Origin: Vicinamibacteria bacterium
Lineage (GTDB): Bacteria > Acidobacteriota > Vicinamibacteria > Fen-336
Direction: 5' to 3'
Assembly: GCA_025994075.1 (NCBI GenBank)
Contig: JAMQGV010000006.1
Location: 1 to 50,860, forward strand
Length of the DNA: 50,860 bases
Each line of letters starts with the position of its first letter. The stretch's first letter is position 1. A program made the translations under genes and the position numbers. Shown one piece after another: positions 1 to 10,412 of the stretch. The notes beneath the pieces are model-generated. The model was given only the letters and a program-made list of their open reading frames with translations, was not told the DNA's origin and did no database searches.

Positions 1-98
1 CGCACCGACACCACGTGCGCCTTGCGGTGGAACACCCCGAGGTCGAGCGCCAGCAGCGCCAGCACCAGCAGGATGAAGCCCGCGTACATCCAGATCAC
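1..98 (-). CDS. TerC/Alx family integral membrane protein (N-terminus only)
   Basis: Only about 32 N-terminal codons are inside the window; the gene runs off the left edge. They read as a hydrophobic first helix followed by LDLGVFHRKAHVVS, which is typical of the start of TerC/Alx proteins, polytopic membrane proteins linked to metal (manganese) export or tellurite resistance. I chose the GTG at 98-96 because it overlaps the upstream NUDIX stop as GTGA and has GGAGG four bases before it; an in-frame ATG at 89 is the alternative. It is the last visible gene of the ileS operon. Confidence 0.7.
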   Translation of the reverse strand, partial: MIWMYAGFILLVLALLALDLGVFHRKAHVVSV

Positions 99-655
99 GG
101 AGCCTCCGACGGCCGACCCTCGATGCGGCGGGCCTCGAGCAGCAGCGCCACCAGCGTCTTGCCCTCGCGGATCTCGCCGCGGACGACGGCGTCCATCGCC
201 TCGTCGAGCGTGAAGCGGCGCGCCTCGATGCGCTCGTCCTCCTCCGGCCGCGGCGGCACGGCGCGCAGGCCCGAGCCGCGGAACAGGTGCATCACCTCGT
301 CGCAGAAGCCGGGCGTCGTCCAGAACTCGGCGATCTTCTCGAGGCGCTCGGCCTCGAGACCCACCTCCTCGACCAGCTCGCGGCGGGCGCCCTGCTCGGG
401 CGTCTCGCCGGCATCGCGCCGGCCTGCCGGCAGCTCCCAGACCAGCGCTCGGGCGGGCCAGCGGTACTGGCGCACGAGGGTGACCGAGCCGTCCTCGTGC
501 ACGGGCAGAACCGCTACCGATCCCGAGTGGCGCACCACCTCGCGCGTCGCGCGCACCCCGCCGGGCTCTTCGACCTCGTCGAGGTCGAGGGCCAGCACCT
601 TGCCCTCGTACAGGCGGCGCCCGCCGAGGCGTTCGCCGCCGGCCGCGTCCTTCAT
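95..655 (-). CDS. NUDIX hydrolase, ADP-ribose pyrophosphatase type
   Basis: The 186-residue protein carries a complete NUDIX box: a glycine in ELPAGRRDAGE, seven residues, then RELVEEVG, so the metal-binding glutamates are present. The flanking pattern (VRQYRWP before the box, a WTTPGFCDE segment after it) matches ADP-ribose/sugar-nucleotide pyrophosphatases, which cleave ADP-ribose to AMP and ribose 5-phosphate. The ATG at 655 overlaps the stop of the pseudouridine synthase (ATGA), and its own TGA overlaps the next start, so it should be translationally coupled on both sides. The exact substrate cannot be read from the sequence. Confidence 0.88.
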   Translation of the reverse strand: MKDAAGGERLGGRRLYEGKVLALDLDEVEEPGGVRATREVVRHSGSVAVLPVHEDGSVTLVRQYRWPARALVWELPAGRRDAGETPEQGARRELVEEVGLEAERLEKIAEFWTTPGFCDEVMHLFRGSGLRAVPPRPEEDERIEARRFTLDEAMDAVVRGEIREGKTLVALLLEARRIEGRPSEAP

Positions 656-1599
656 CGTTCCTCCAGGGCGGCGAGCAGCCGCCGCAGGTCGGCGGGCAGC
701 GGGCTCTCGAACTCGAGGCTGCGCCCGTCGGGGTGGGTGAAGCACAGCCGCGTCGCGTGCAGCGCCGGGCGCTCCAGGGCGTCGAGCGCTGCCCGCGCCT
801 CGGCACGCCGGCAGGCGGGGCGGAAGCGCGCTCCGTACAGGTGGTCGCCGGCGACCGGGTGGCCGATCGAGGCGAGGTGGACCCGGATCTGGTGGGTGCG
901 GCCGGTGAAGATGCGAACTCTCAGCAGCGCAGCGCCGTCGAGGCGGCGTTCGACCGACCACTCGCTGGCCGCGTGCCGCGCGCGGGGAGCGTCGACCTTC
1001 ATCTTCTTGCGATGCGCGGGGTCGCGGCCGATCGGGCGCTCGACGCGCCCTGCGGCCGTCTTCGGCTGGCCCAGCACGACCGCGAGGTACTCCTTGCGCA
1101 CGCTGCGGTCGGCGAACTGGGCGGCCAGGAAGCGGTGGGACGCGTCGTCCTTGGCGACGAGCACCAGCCCGGAGGTGCCCTTGTCGAGGCGGTGGACGAG
1201 TCCGGGGCGCAACTCGCCGCCGATGCCCGAGAGGTCCTCGACGTGATGGAGCAGGGCGTTGACCAGCGTGCCGCTCGCGCGGCCCGCGCCGGGGTGCATG
1301 GCGAGGCCGGCGTCCTTGTCGACGACCAGCAGGTGGGCGTCCTCGTGCAGCACGCGCAGCGGGATGTCCTCGGGCCGCGGGGTGGCCTCGACCGGGGGCG
1401 GCACGTGGACCGCGATCGTCTCGCCGCCGCGCAGGCGGTGCGAGGGGCGTCTGCGGTCCCCGTCGACGAGCACCTCGCCGCTGTCGATCAGCACCTGGAT
1501 GCGGGCCCGCGAGAGGTCGGGCCGGCGGGCGGCGAGATAGCGGTCGAGCCGCTGTCCTTCGGCGTCCGGCTCGGCGGTCAGGGTGTCGGGCGCGCCCAA
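652..1599 (-). CDS. rluD: RluA/RluD-family 23S rRNA pseudouridine synthase
   Basis: The protein has an N-terminal S4 RNA-binding domain (about residues 15-65) followed by the synthase domain with the signature HRLDKGTSGL; the catalytic aspartate is residue 139 from the chosen start. A later segment, GRTHQIRVHLA, is also typical. The family isomerises uridines in 23S rRNA; RluD is the most likely member, but RluC or an RluA paralogue cannot be excluded. The start is uncertain: TTG at 1599 is the first normal start, while a CTG at 1620 overlaps the lgt stop as CTGA in the same frame. It sits between lgt and the NUDIX gene. Confidence 0.88.
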   Translation of the reverse strand: MGAPDTLTAEPDAEGQRLDRYLAARRPDLSRARIQVLIDSGEVLVDGDRRRPSHRLRGGETIAVHVPPPVEATPRPEDIPLRVLHEDAHLLVVDKDAGLAMHPGAGRASGTLVNALLHHVEDLSGIGGELRPGLVHRLDKGTSGLVLVAKDDASHRFLAAQFADRSVRKEYLAVVLGQPKTAAGRVERPIGRDPAHRKKMKVDAPRARHAASEWSVERRLDGAALLRVRIFTGRTHQIRVHLASIGHPVAGDHLYGARFRPACRRAEARAALDALERPALHATRLCFTHPDGRSLEFESPLPADLRRLLAALEER

Positions 1600-1616
1600 G
1601 GCCCGCGCGGGGAGCC

Positions 1617-2450
1617 TCAGGCCTCGGCGGCAGGAGCCGTGGCGAGCGCGCGAGTGCGCGACAGCCGCGGCCAGAGGAACGCCGCCAGCGCCAGCAGGCC
1701 GATCGCCACGAGCTGCGAGGTCGAGACCAGGCCGCCCAGCCACAGCCCTCGCGCCACGTCGCCGCGCACGGTCTCGAGGGCGAAGCGGGCGACCGCGTAG
1801 AGCCCGAGGTACGACAGCACCACCTGCCCGTCGAAGCGCTTGCGGGCCGCGGTGCGCAGCAGCCACCACAGGATGCCGAAGGCCAGGATCGACTCGTAGA
1901 GCTGGACGGGGTGCATCGCCTGCCCGAGCGGCACGCCGACGGTCCGCGACGCGTACTCGTCGGTGTAGGTGATGCCCCACGGCAAGCTCGTCGGGGCGCC
2001 GTGGCAGCAGCCGGCGCACAGGCAGCCGAGGCGGCCGATCGCCTGGCCGAGGATCACGCCGGGAGCCAGCGCGTCCGCCGTCTTCCAGGCGTCGAGTCCG
2101 TTGCTGCGGGAGTACCAGAAGGCCACCGGCAGCGCCAGCAGCAGGCCGCCGTAGAAGACGCCGCCGCTCTGCAGCAGCGTCAGCAGTTCCGCCATCGAGA
2201 AGGAGAACGACCGCCACTCGACGACCAGCAGCATCAGCTTGGCGCCGAGCAGCCCCGACAGCAGCACGTAGATCGCCAGGTCGGCGACCTTGTTGCCGTC
2301 GAGTCCCTCGCGCCGGGCCTGGCGCGAGGCGATCCAGAGCCCGGCGACGAACGCGATCGCCAGCAGCACGCCGTAGCTGTGCAGGGTGAACGGGCCGAGC
2401 GTGCGGCCGGCCAGTTCGAAGGCCGGGATCGTGAACAGGCGGGGGAACAT
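1617..2450 (-). CDS. lgt: Prolipoprotein diacylglyceryl transferase Lgt
   Basis: This 277-residue polytopic inner-membrane enzyme transfers diacylglycerol from phosphatidylglycerol to the lipobox cysteine of prolipoproteins, the first step of lipoprotein maturation. The Lgt signature is seen as GRLGCLCAGCCHG, the Cys-rich variant of the GRxGNF motif; the arginine is kept. About seven hydrophobic segments are visible. It lies three bases after lspA, so the transferase and the signal peptidase of the same pathway are co-transcribed. It starts at ATG 2450. Confidence 0.95.
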   Translation of the reverse strand: MFPRLFTIPAFELAGRTLGPFTLHSYGVLLAIAFVAGLWIASRQARREGLDGNKVADLAIYVLLSGLLGAKLMLLVVEWRSFSFSMAELLTLLQSGGVFYGGLLLALPVAFWYSRSNGLDAWKTADALAPGVILGQAIGRLGCLCAGCCHGAPTSLPWGITYTDEYASRTVGVPLGQAMHPVQLYESILAFGILWWLLRTAARKRFDGQVVLSYLGLYAVARFALETVRGDVARGLWLGGLVSTSQLVAIGLLALAAFLWPRLSRTRALATAPAAEA

Positions 2451-2453
2451 GGT

Positions 2454-3028
2454 CTACTCCGCGGCCGCCGCGACGCGGGGGCTGGCGCCGCCGTCGGGCG
2501 CGCCGGAGCCCGCGGCGGCGGGTTGGTCGGGCGAGGCGGCCGGCTCGTCCTCCGGCCGCCGCAGCATGTCGAACACCAGCAGCACGACGCCGACGGTGAT
2601 CGCGGAGTCGGCGACGTTGAACGCGGGCCAGTGGTGCCGGCCCCAGTAGACGTCGACGAAGTCGATCACGTGGCCGAAGCGGGCGCGGTCGATCAGGTTG
2701 CCGACGGCGCCGGAGAGCACCAGCGCGAGCGCGAGCTGCACCAGGCGCTCGCCGGTCGGCGTGCGCAGCGAGTACCAGGCGATGGCGATCGTGGCCACCA
2801 CGCCGATCAGCCCGAACCACAGCGGCTGCATCGGCAGGTTGGCGTCGGAGAGGAAGCCGAAGGCCCCGCCCCGGTTGCGGACGTGGGTGAGGTCGAGCAG
2901 GCCGGGGATCACCTCGACGCTCTCGTGCAGCCGCAGCCGCCCGAGCACGAGGCTCTTCGTCCACTGGTCGAGCGCGACGAGCACGAGCGCCAGGACGACC
3001 AGGCCGCGGCGCTCGGCGAGGGCCCGCC

Positions 3029-3032
<4 letters not shown>
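2454..3032 (-). CDS. lspA: Lipoprotein signal peptidase II LspA
   Basis: The 192-residue protein has four hydrophobic helices and both catalytic aspartates of the family: D115 in GNLIDR and D142 in FNVADS. It removes the signal peptide from diacylated prolipoproteins. The GTG start at 3032 overlaps the ileS stop (GTGA). The order ileS-lspA is conserved in many bacteria. A 30-residue low-complexity Ala/Pro/Gly tail follows the last helix. Confidence 0.95.
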
Positions 3033-5830
<2,798 letters not shown>

Positions 5831-5840
5831 GGGAACGGTC

Positions 5841-5869
5841 ACGGTAGCACGCGGGTCGGAGGCGGTCAA
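5841..5869 (-). promoter_or_regulatory. Candidate promoter of ileS
   Basis: On the minus strand TTGACC (5869-5864) and TACCGT (5846-5841) are separated by 17 bases, a good sigma-70-type arrangement. Transcription would begin only a few bases before the ileS ATG at 5830, giving a nearly leaderless mRNA; no ribosome binding site is seen there. Confidence 0.45.
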
Positions 5870-5900
5870 AACCAATGGTTAGAGTGACTTGGAACCGGTG

Positions 5901-5906
5901 TATGAT
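5901..5906 (+). promoter_or_regulatory. Candidate -10 box of the small lipoprotein gene
   Basis: TATGAT ends seven bases before the ATG at 5914, so transcription would start at or next to the start codon. No convincing -35 box and no Shine-Dalgarno sequence are visible. It lies in the divergent gap with ileS. Confidence 0.3.
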
Positions 5907-5913
5907 GCCCTGC

Positions 5914-6126
5914 ATGAAGCGAAGCTCTCGCCTGTTCCTGGTCCTGCTGCTGCTCGCGGGAGCGTCGGTCGTCGCCTGCACCAAGGGCGACGAGTGCGAC
6001 GTCTGCGAGACGGACTCCGACTGCAAGGACGGGTTCGTCTGCGTGAACTTCCTGGACGGCGGCGGCAACGTCGTCGGCAAGCGCTGCGGCTCCGGCGTCG
6101 GGGCCTCCACCTGCCGCGTGCGCTGA
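5914..6126 (+). CDS. Small Cys-rich lipoprotein
   Basis: The 70-residue product begins with two basic residues, a run of leucines and a lipobox ending SVVAC, so C22 should be lipidated by the Lgt/LspA pair encoded nearby. The mature part is only about 49 residues and contains seven further cysteines, including a CxxC-type CDVC and a TDSDCKDGFVC segment that resembles short disulfide-rich repeats in secreted bacterial proteins. ATG codons at 5902 and 5905 are in frame but would place extra residues before the signal peptide. The function is unknown. It stands alone, divergent from ileS and 17 bases before the flippase gene. Confidence 0.75.
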   Translation: MKRSSRLFLVLLLLAGASVVACTKGDECDVCETDSDCKDGFVCVNFLDGGGNVVGKRCGSGVGASTCRVR

Positions 6127-6143
6127 GCCCGTAGCGCCGCTCG

Positions 6144-7538
6144 ATGGAGGGCGCGGACGGCGCCGCGGGGCGCGAGGCGACTCGTGGCAGCGCGGTGCGG
6201 CTGCTCGCCGAGGCAGGGAGCCGCGCGCTCACGTTCGTCACCGCGCTGCTGCTCGCCCACGGGCTCGGCGTGTCGGGCTTCGGCGAGTTCGGCTGGCTGG
6301 CGGGAATCGCCGTCGTCGCGGCCGAGCTGTTCGATCTCGGCCTCCACGGCACTGCGCAGCGCGCCCTGGTCAGCGGCGAGCTGTCGTTGCGCTCGATGCT
6401 GCGGGCCAAGCTGTGGCTGCTGCTCGCCGGCGGCGCGGTCGCGCTGGCGCTCTTCCCGCTCTCGCCCGTGCTCGCACTGCTGCTGCTGTTCTTCGGCGGC
6501 TCCGGCTGGGCCGAGTTCGCGGGCGTCGCGTTGCGCTGCCGTGGCCGCCGGGTCCAGGAGGCGGCGGTGTTGTGGCTGGTGCGCGGCAGCACCCTCGCGG
6601 CCGTCGCGCTCGCGTACGAACGCGGCAGCGGGCTGCTCGGGATGGCGCTCGCCCACGCGGTTTCGCCGTTGCCGGCCGTCGTCGTCGCGCTGCTGCTGCT
6701 GCGCCGGGCGGACGCCGGCCTGCCCGCTGCCGACAGCGTCGATCGCACGCCGCTCGCGGTGCTGCGCCTCGCCTGGCCGCTCGCGGTCAACGGCGGCCTC
6801 GCCCTGCTCAACCTGCGCGCGGAGCTGATCGTGCTCGGGCTGGTGCTGGGCAAGGCGCACCCCGCCGTGGGCCTGTTCCACGCCGCGCTGAAGCTGGTCG
6901 AGGTGCTGAACGCGGTGCCCAACGCGATCGCCGCCGGTGCGATGCCGGCGCTGACCCGCGAGGCCGTCGGCGGCGGCGAAGCCGTGCGCCGTTGCACCGC
7001 GCTGTTCGCGGCGGCGCTCGCGCTGCCGAGCGCCGTCGGCCTGCTCCTCACCGCTCCAGGCCTGATGGCGCTGCTGTGGGGTGCGGAGTTCGCGGCCGGC
7101 GGCCCGGCCGCGGCCGTCTTCGCGGTCTCCCTGGTACCCCTCTTCATGGGCCACGTGCGGCTGCACGCGCTGATCGCTGCGGGGCACGCGCGCGAGTTGC
7201 CGCGGCTGACCGCCGTGCGCCTGCTCGTCGCCGCGACGCTCGCGGCCGTGCTCGGCCCCAGCCTCGGGGCGACCGGTGCGGCGTTCGGGTTCCTGGTGTC
7301 GGAGCTGCTGCTGCTGGCCCTCGCCGGGCGGCGGGCGCGGGCGGCCGGATTCCCGGTGGCGATCGTGCGCCCGGTCGCGACTGCCGCATTGGCGACGGTG
7401 CCGATGGCGCTCTGCGTGGCCCCGCTGGCCGGGGGCGACGTCCGCGTGGCGGTGGCCGCGGGCGTCGGGGCGTTCGCCGTGACCGTCGCACTCGGCCGGC
7501 GGCGATTGCGCTTGCTGGGCGAAGGCGCGCTGCCTTGA
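6144..7538 (+). CDS. MOP-superfamily polysaccharide/lipid flippase (Wzx-like)
   Basis: The 464-residue protein is almost entirely hydrophobic, with about 12-14 predicted helices and few charged residues, and starts with the pattern of O-antigen/teichoic-acid flippases (AEAGSRALTFVTALLLA, then GLGVSGFGEFGWL). Such proteins move lipid-linked saccharides across the inner membrane. No glycosyltransferase is nearby; the only partner is the cobalamin/radical-SAM-like protein downstream, whose TTG overlaps the flippase stop (TTGA). The substrate is therefore unknown. Confidence 0.8.
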   Translation: MEGADGAAGREATRGSAVRLLAEAGSRALTFVTALLLAHGLGVSGFGEFGWLAGIAVVAAELFDLGLHGTAQRALVSGELSLRSMLRAKLWLLLAGGAVALALFPLSPVLALLLLFFGGSGWAEFAGVALRCRGRRVQEAAVLWLVRGSTLAAVALAYERGSGLLGMALAHAVSPLPAVVVALLLLRRADAGLPAADSVDRTPLAVLRLAWPLAVNGGLALLNLRAELIVLGLVLGKAHPAVGLFHAALKLVEVLNAVPNAIAAGAMPALTREAVGGGEAVRRCTALFAAALALPSAVGLLLTAPGLMALLWGAEFAAGGPAAAVFAVSLVPLFMGHVRLHALIAAGHARELPRLTAVRLLVAATLAAVLGPSLGATGAAFGFLVSELLLLALAGRRARAAGFPVAIVRPVATAALATVPMALCVAPLAGGDVRVAVAAGVGAFAVTVALGRRRLRLLGEGALP

Positions 7539-8953
7539 GCGCCCGGCGCCCGCTGGTCCTCTACGAACCGCGCGGCCCGGGGCGGCGTTTGCCGATCGAG
7601 CTGCTGCTGGCCGCGGCCCGCGTGGACGACCGCGCCGTGGAAATCGTCGACGGCCGGCTCGAGGTCGCTCCCGAGGGGCGGGTCGTCGAGTTGTGCCGCG
7701 AAGCGGCGCTGCTGGTCGTGGCGGCCCCGTCCGGCCCGGCGCTGCTGGATGCGCAACGCATCTCGCGGGCGGCGCGGGCGGCGCGCCCCGACCTGTTCGT
7801 GCTCTGGATGGGAGAACACGCGACGGCGCGGCCCGGCGAGTGCCTGCGGGCCGGGGCCGACGCCAGCGCCGTCGGCCCGGCGGAGCACACGCTGCCCGAG
7901 TTGCTGGGGCTGCTCGACGCGGGCCTGGCAGCGGATCGGGTTCCAGGTCTCGTGCTCGACGACGCGGGCCGCGAGCGGAGCACGGGCCTCCGCGCCGACT
8001 TCGGCCCGCCCCCGACGCCGGCGCGATTCGACCGCCTCGATCTCGAGCGTCACTTTCGCTGGTGTGGCGAGCGACGCCTGCCGTGCCGTTCGAGCCGGGT
8101 CGCTCGCGAGGCGAACCGATCGCCGGCCGAGTGGCGCTGGGCGGGAGTCGCGGCGGAGGCCGTGGTCGCCGAAGTGACGGAATGGGTGGCGCGCGCCCGC
8201 GCCACGGGCATCGACTTCGTCGACGAGGAGTTCTTCGCGGACCTGCGCCGCGCGGAGGCGATCGCGCGCGGGCTCTGCGCGGCCGGAGTGCGCGCGAGCT
8301 GGACGGCGCGCGGCCGCGTCGAGACCCTGCGCCTGCTGACCGAAGACGCCGTGCTCGCGCTGCGCCAGGCGGGCTGCGAACGGGTGCGGATCGAGGTCGC
8401 GAGCGGCAGCGCGGGCGCGCGTGCGCTCTGGCCCGGGGCGCCCGACGAAGCGGCGGTCGTGGAGCTCGCCCACAAGCTCGCCCGCGGCGGGTTGCCGGCG
8501 CGGTGGGAGTTCGTCGTCGGCCGGCCCGGCGAGCCGCGCGACGCGCTGTTCGAGACGTATCGCTTCGCGCGCCGGCTGCACCGCGTCGCTGCGGGCAGCG
8601 AGACGCCGATCGCGCTGTGGCGGCCGCGGGCCGCTGGCCTCGGCGCCCAGCAGGGGCCGGGCGTGCCCGAGCCGGCCGACGTCGCGGGCTGGGCCGCGGC
8701 GGAAACCCGCGAGCCGGAGTGGATCGCCGCTCCCGTCCGGCGCTGGGCGCGGCGCTTCGACTTCTACCTGCGCTGGGCCCACCAGCGGCCCGATCGCGGG
8801 CTCGGGCGCTGGGTGATCCACTTCCTGGCCCGCCTGCGCGTCGCGACCGGCGTCTACGGCCTCGACGTCGAACGCGGGCTCGTCGAGCTCAGCCGCCGGG
8901 TTCGAACGGCCAACAAGGCGGCTCGTCCCGGCAGCATCGGCTGGGAGCCGTAG
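7535..8953 (+). CDS. Cobalamin-binding/radical-SAM-like protein lacking the Fe-S cysteines
   Basis: This 472-residue protein has the layout of a B12-dependent radical SAM enzyme. The N-terminal part (about 1-140) keeps the end of the B12-binding fold, with SAVGPAEHTLPELLGLL followed by VPGLVLDDAG. The barrel part keeps DFVDEEFFAD, then SWTARGRVETLRLL, then AGCERVRIEVASGS. Where the family has CxxxCxxC there is CRSSRVAREANRS, so no [4Fe-4S] triad is present. It is therefore probably not a normal radical SAM enzyme; a scaffold or binding role is possible. TTG 7535 overlaps the flippase stop, suggesting a shared task in surface glycolipid handling. Confidence 0.7.
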   Translation: MSARRPLVLYEPRGPGRRLPIELLLAAARVDDRAVEIVDGRLEVAPEGRVVELCREAALLVVAAPSGPALLDAQRISRAARAARPDLFVLWMGEHATARPGECLRAGADASAVGPAEHTLPELLGLLDAGLAADRVPGLVLDDAGRERSTGLRADFGPPPTPARFDRLDLERHFRWCGERRLPCRSSRVAREANRSPAEWRWAGVAAEAVVAEVTEWVARARATGIDFVDEEFFADLRRAEAIARGLCAAGVRASWTARGRVETLRLLTEDAVLALRQAGCERVRIEVASGSAGARALWPGAPDEAAVVELAHKLARGGLPARWEFVVGRPGEPRDALFETYRFARRLHRVAAGSETPIALWRPRAAGLGAQQGPGVPEPADVAGWAAAETREPEWIAAPVRRWARRFDFYLRWAHQRPDRGLGRWVIHFLARLRVATGVYGLDVERGLVELSRRVRTANKAARPGSIGWEP

Positions 8954-8966
8954 GCGCGCAGCCGAC

Positions 8967-10412
8967 TCAGGGGCGCACGCCGAAGCGGCGGCGCAGCGCC
9001 GAGCGGGCCGCGTGGAAGCCGCACATGCCGTGGACCCCGCCGCCGGGCGGCGTTGCCGAGGAGCACAGGAAGAGAGCGGGGTCGGGCGTCGCCCAGGGAT
9101 CGAGCGCGACCCGGGGCCGGAACGGGAACTGCGGGAAGGCCATCGAGCCGCCCGAGATGTCGCCGCCGACGAGGTTCGCGTTGCGCGCCTCCAGCTCGCG
9201 GGGACCCGAGACCGTGACCGCGCGGACGCGCTCGCGGAAGCCGGGCGCGAAGCGCTCGACCTGGGCGAGGATCGGCTCGCTGGCGTCGGCGCCGCCCGCG
9301 TACGGGACGTGGGCGTAGGCCCACAGCGTGTGCGCGCCCGCCGGCGCGCGCGAGGCGTCGAACGGGCTCTGCTGCGCGACCAGCACGTACGGGCGCTCCG
9401 AGAGCGCCGACGCGGCGCGGCGTTCGGCCTCGGCGATCTCGTCGAGCGTCGCGCCGAGGTGCAGGGTCCCGGCCTCCCCGCAGCGCGGGTCGTTCCAGGG
9501 CACCGGACCGTCGAGCGCGACGTCGAGCTTGAACGACGCGGTGCCGTGCCGGTACCGCATCAGCGCGTCCGCGAAGTGCGGCGGCAGCCGGTCGCCGGCG
9601 AGACGGGCCACCGCCCGCGGCATCAGGTCGAGCAGCACGGCGCGCGCGGGCGGCAGCTCGGCGAGCGATTCGACCCGCACGCCCGTGCGGACCTCGCCGC
9701 CGCGCGCGCGCAGCAGCGAGGCCAGCGCCTCGGCGATCCGCTGCGAGCCGCCGCGCGCCAGCGGGAAGCCGGTGGTGTGGGCCAGCAGCGTGAACATCAG
9801 CGCGAACGCGTTGGTGAGCGGCGCCTCCAGCGGCAGCACCGAGTGGCCCGCGAGCCCGGCCCAGTGGGCGCGGGTGCGCGGCTCGCGGAAGCGCGCCCGC
9901 GCGAAGCCGGCGGCGGAGCGGATCGCGTCGAGGCCGAAGCGCGCCAGCGTGAAGGGGTGGCGCGGCCAGCTCAGCACCTGGTTCAGCAACTGCGGCAGCA
10001 GCCGGTCGGCGCCCTCGGCCAGCGGTTCCGCGATCCGGCGGTAGGCGTCGGCATCGGCGCCCAGGCCGCGTGCCGTTTCGTCGATGCTGCGCACGACCAG
10101 CACCGAGCGGCCGTCGAGTTGCGGGTGGGCGACGTCCACAGGCGGGTGGACCCACTCGAGCCCGTGTTCGTGCAGCGGCAGCGAGCGGAAAAAAGGAGAG
10201 GCGACCGCCAGCGGGTGGATCGCCGAGCACAGGTCGTGGCGGAAACCGGGCAGCGTGACCTCGGCGGTACGGGTGCCGCCGCCGATCTCGTCTGCCGCCT
10301 CCAGCACCAGCACGTCGAGCCCGTGGCCGGCCAGTTCGACGGCGGCCGCCAGCCCGTTCGGGCCGGAGCCGACCACGATCGCGTCGCGCGCGTCGCTCGC
10401 GCCGGTCCTCAT
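8967..10412 (-). CDS. FAD-dependent oxidoreductase, phytoene desaturase (CrtI/PYRD2)-like
   Basis: The 481-residue protein starts with a dinucleotide-binding fold, VVGSGPNGLAAAVEL, followed by LEAADEIGGGTRT, and ends with a typical FAD-contacting segment rich in glycine (SATPPGGGVHGMCG). This matches the CrtI/retinol-saturase-like NAD(P)/FAD oxidoreductases. No carotenoid genes are nearby, so carotenoid synthesis is not implied; lipid or isoprenoid oxidation is possible. The ATG overlaps the amidohydrolase stop (ATGA). It is the last gene of the minus-strand run and converges with the radical-SAM-like gene. Confidence 0.85.
   Translation of the reverse strand: MRTGASDARDAIVVGSGPNGLAAAVELAGHGLDVLVLEAADEIGGGTRTAEVTLPGFRHDLCSAIHPLAVASPFFRSLPLHEHGLEWVHPPVDVAHPQLDGRSVLVVRSIDETARGLGADADAYRRIAEPLAEGADRLLPQLLNQVLSWPRHPFTLARFGLDAIRSAAGFARARFREPRTRAHWAGLAGHSVLPLEAPLTNAFALMFTLLAHTTGFPLARGGSQRIAEALASLLRARGGEVRTGVRVESLAELPPARAVLLDLMPRAVARLAGDRLPPHFADALMRYRHGTASFKLDVALDGPVPWNDPRCGEAGTLHLGATLDEIAEAERRAASALSERPYVLVAQQSPFDASRAPAGAHTLWAYAHVPYAGGADASEPILAQVERFAPGFRERVRAVTVSGPRELEARNANLVGGDISGGSMAFPQFPFRPRVALDPWATPDPALFLCSSATPPGGGVHGMCGFHAARSALRRRFGVRP

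Noticed and set aside
7535..8953. Calling this an active radical SAM enzyme
   Set aside because: The three cluster-binding cysteines are absent from the expected place.
8954..8966. Terminator between the convergent genes ending at 8953 and 8967
   Set aside because: The gap is only 13 bases and no hairpin with a T-run is present; the same holds for the convergent ends at 33686/33688 and 40652/40660.
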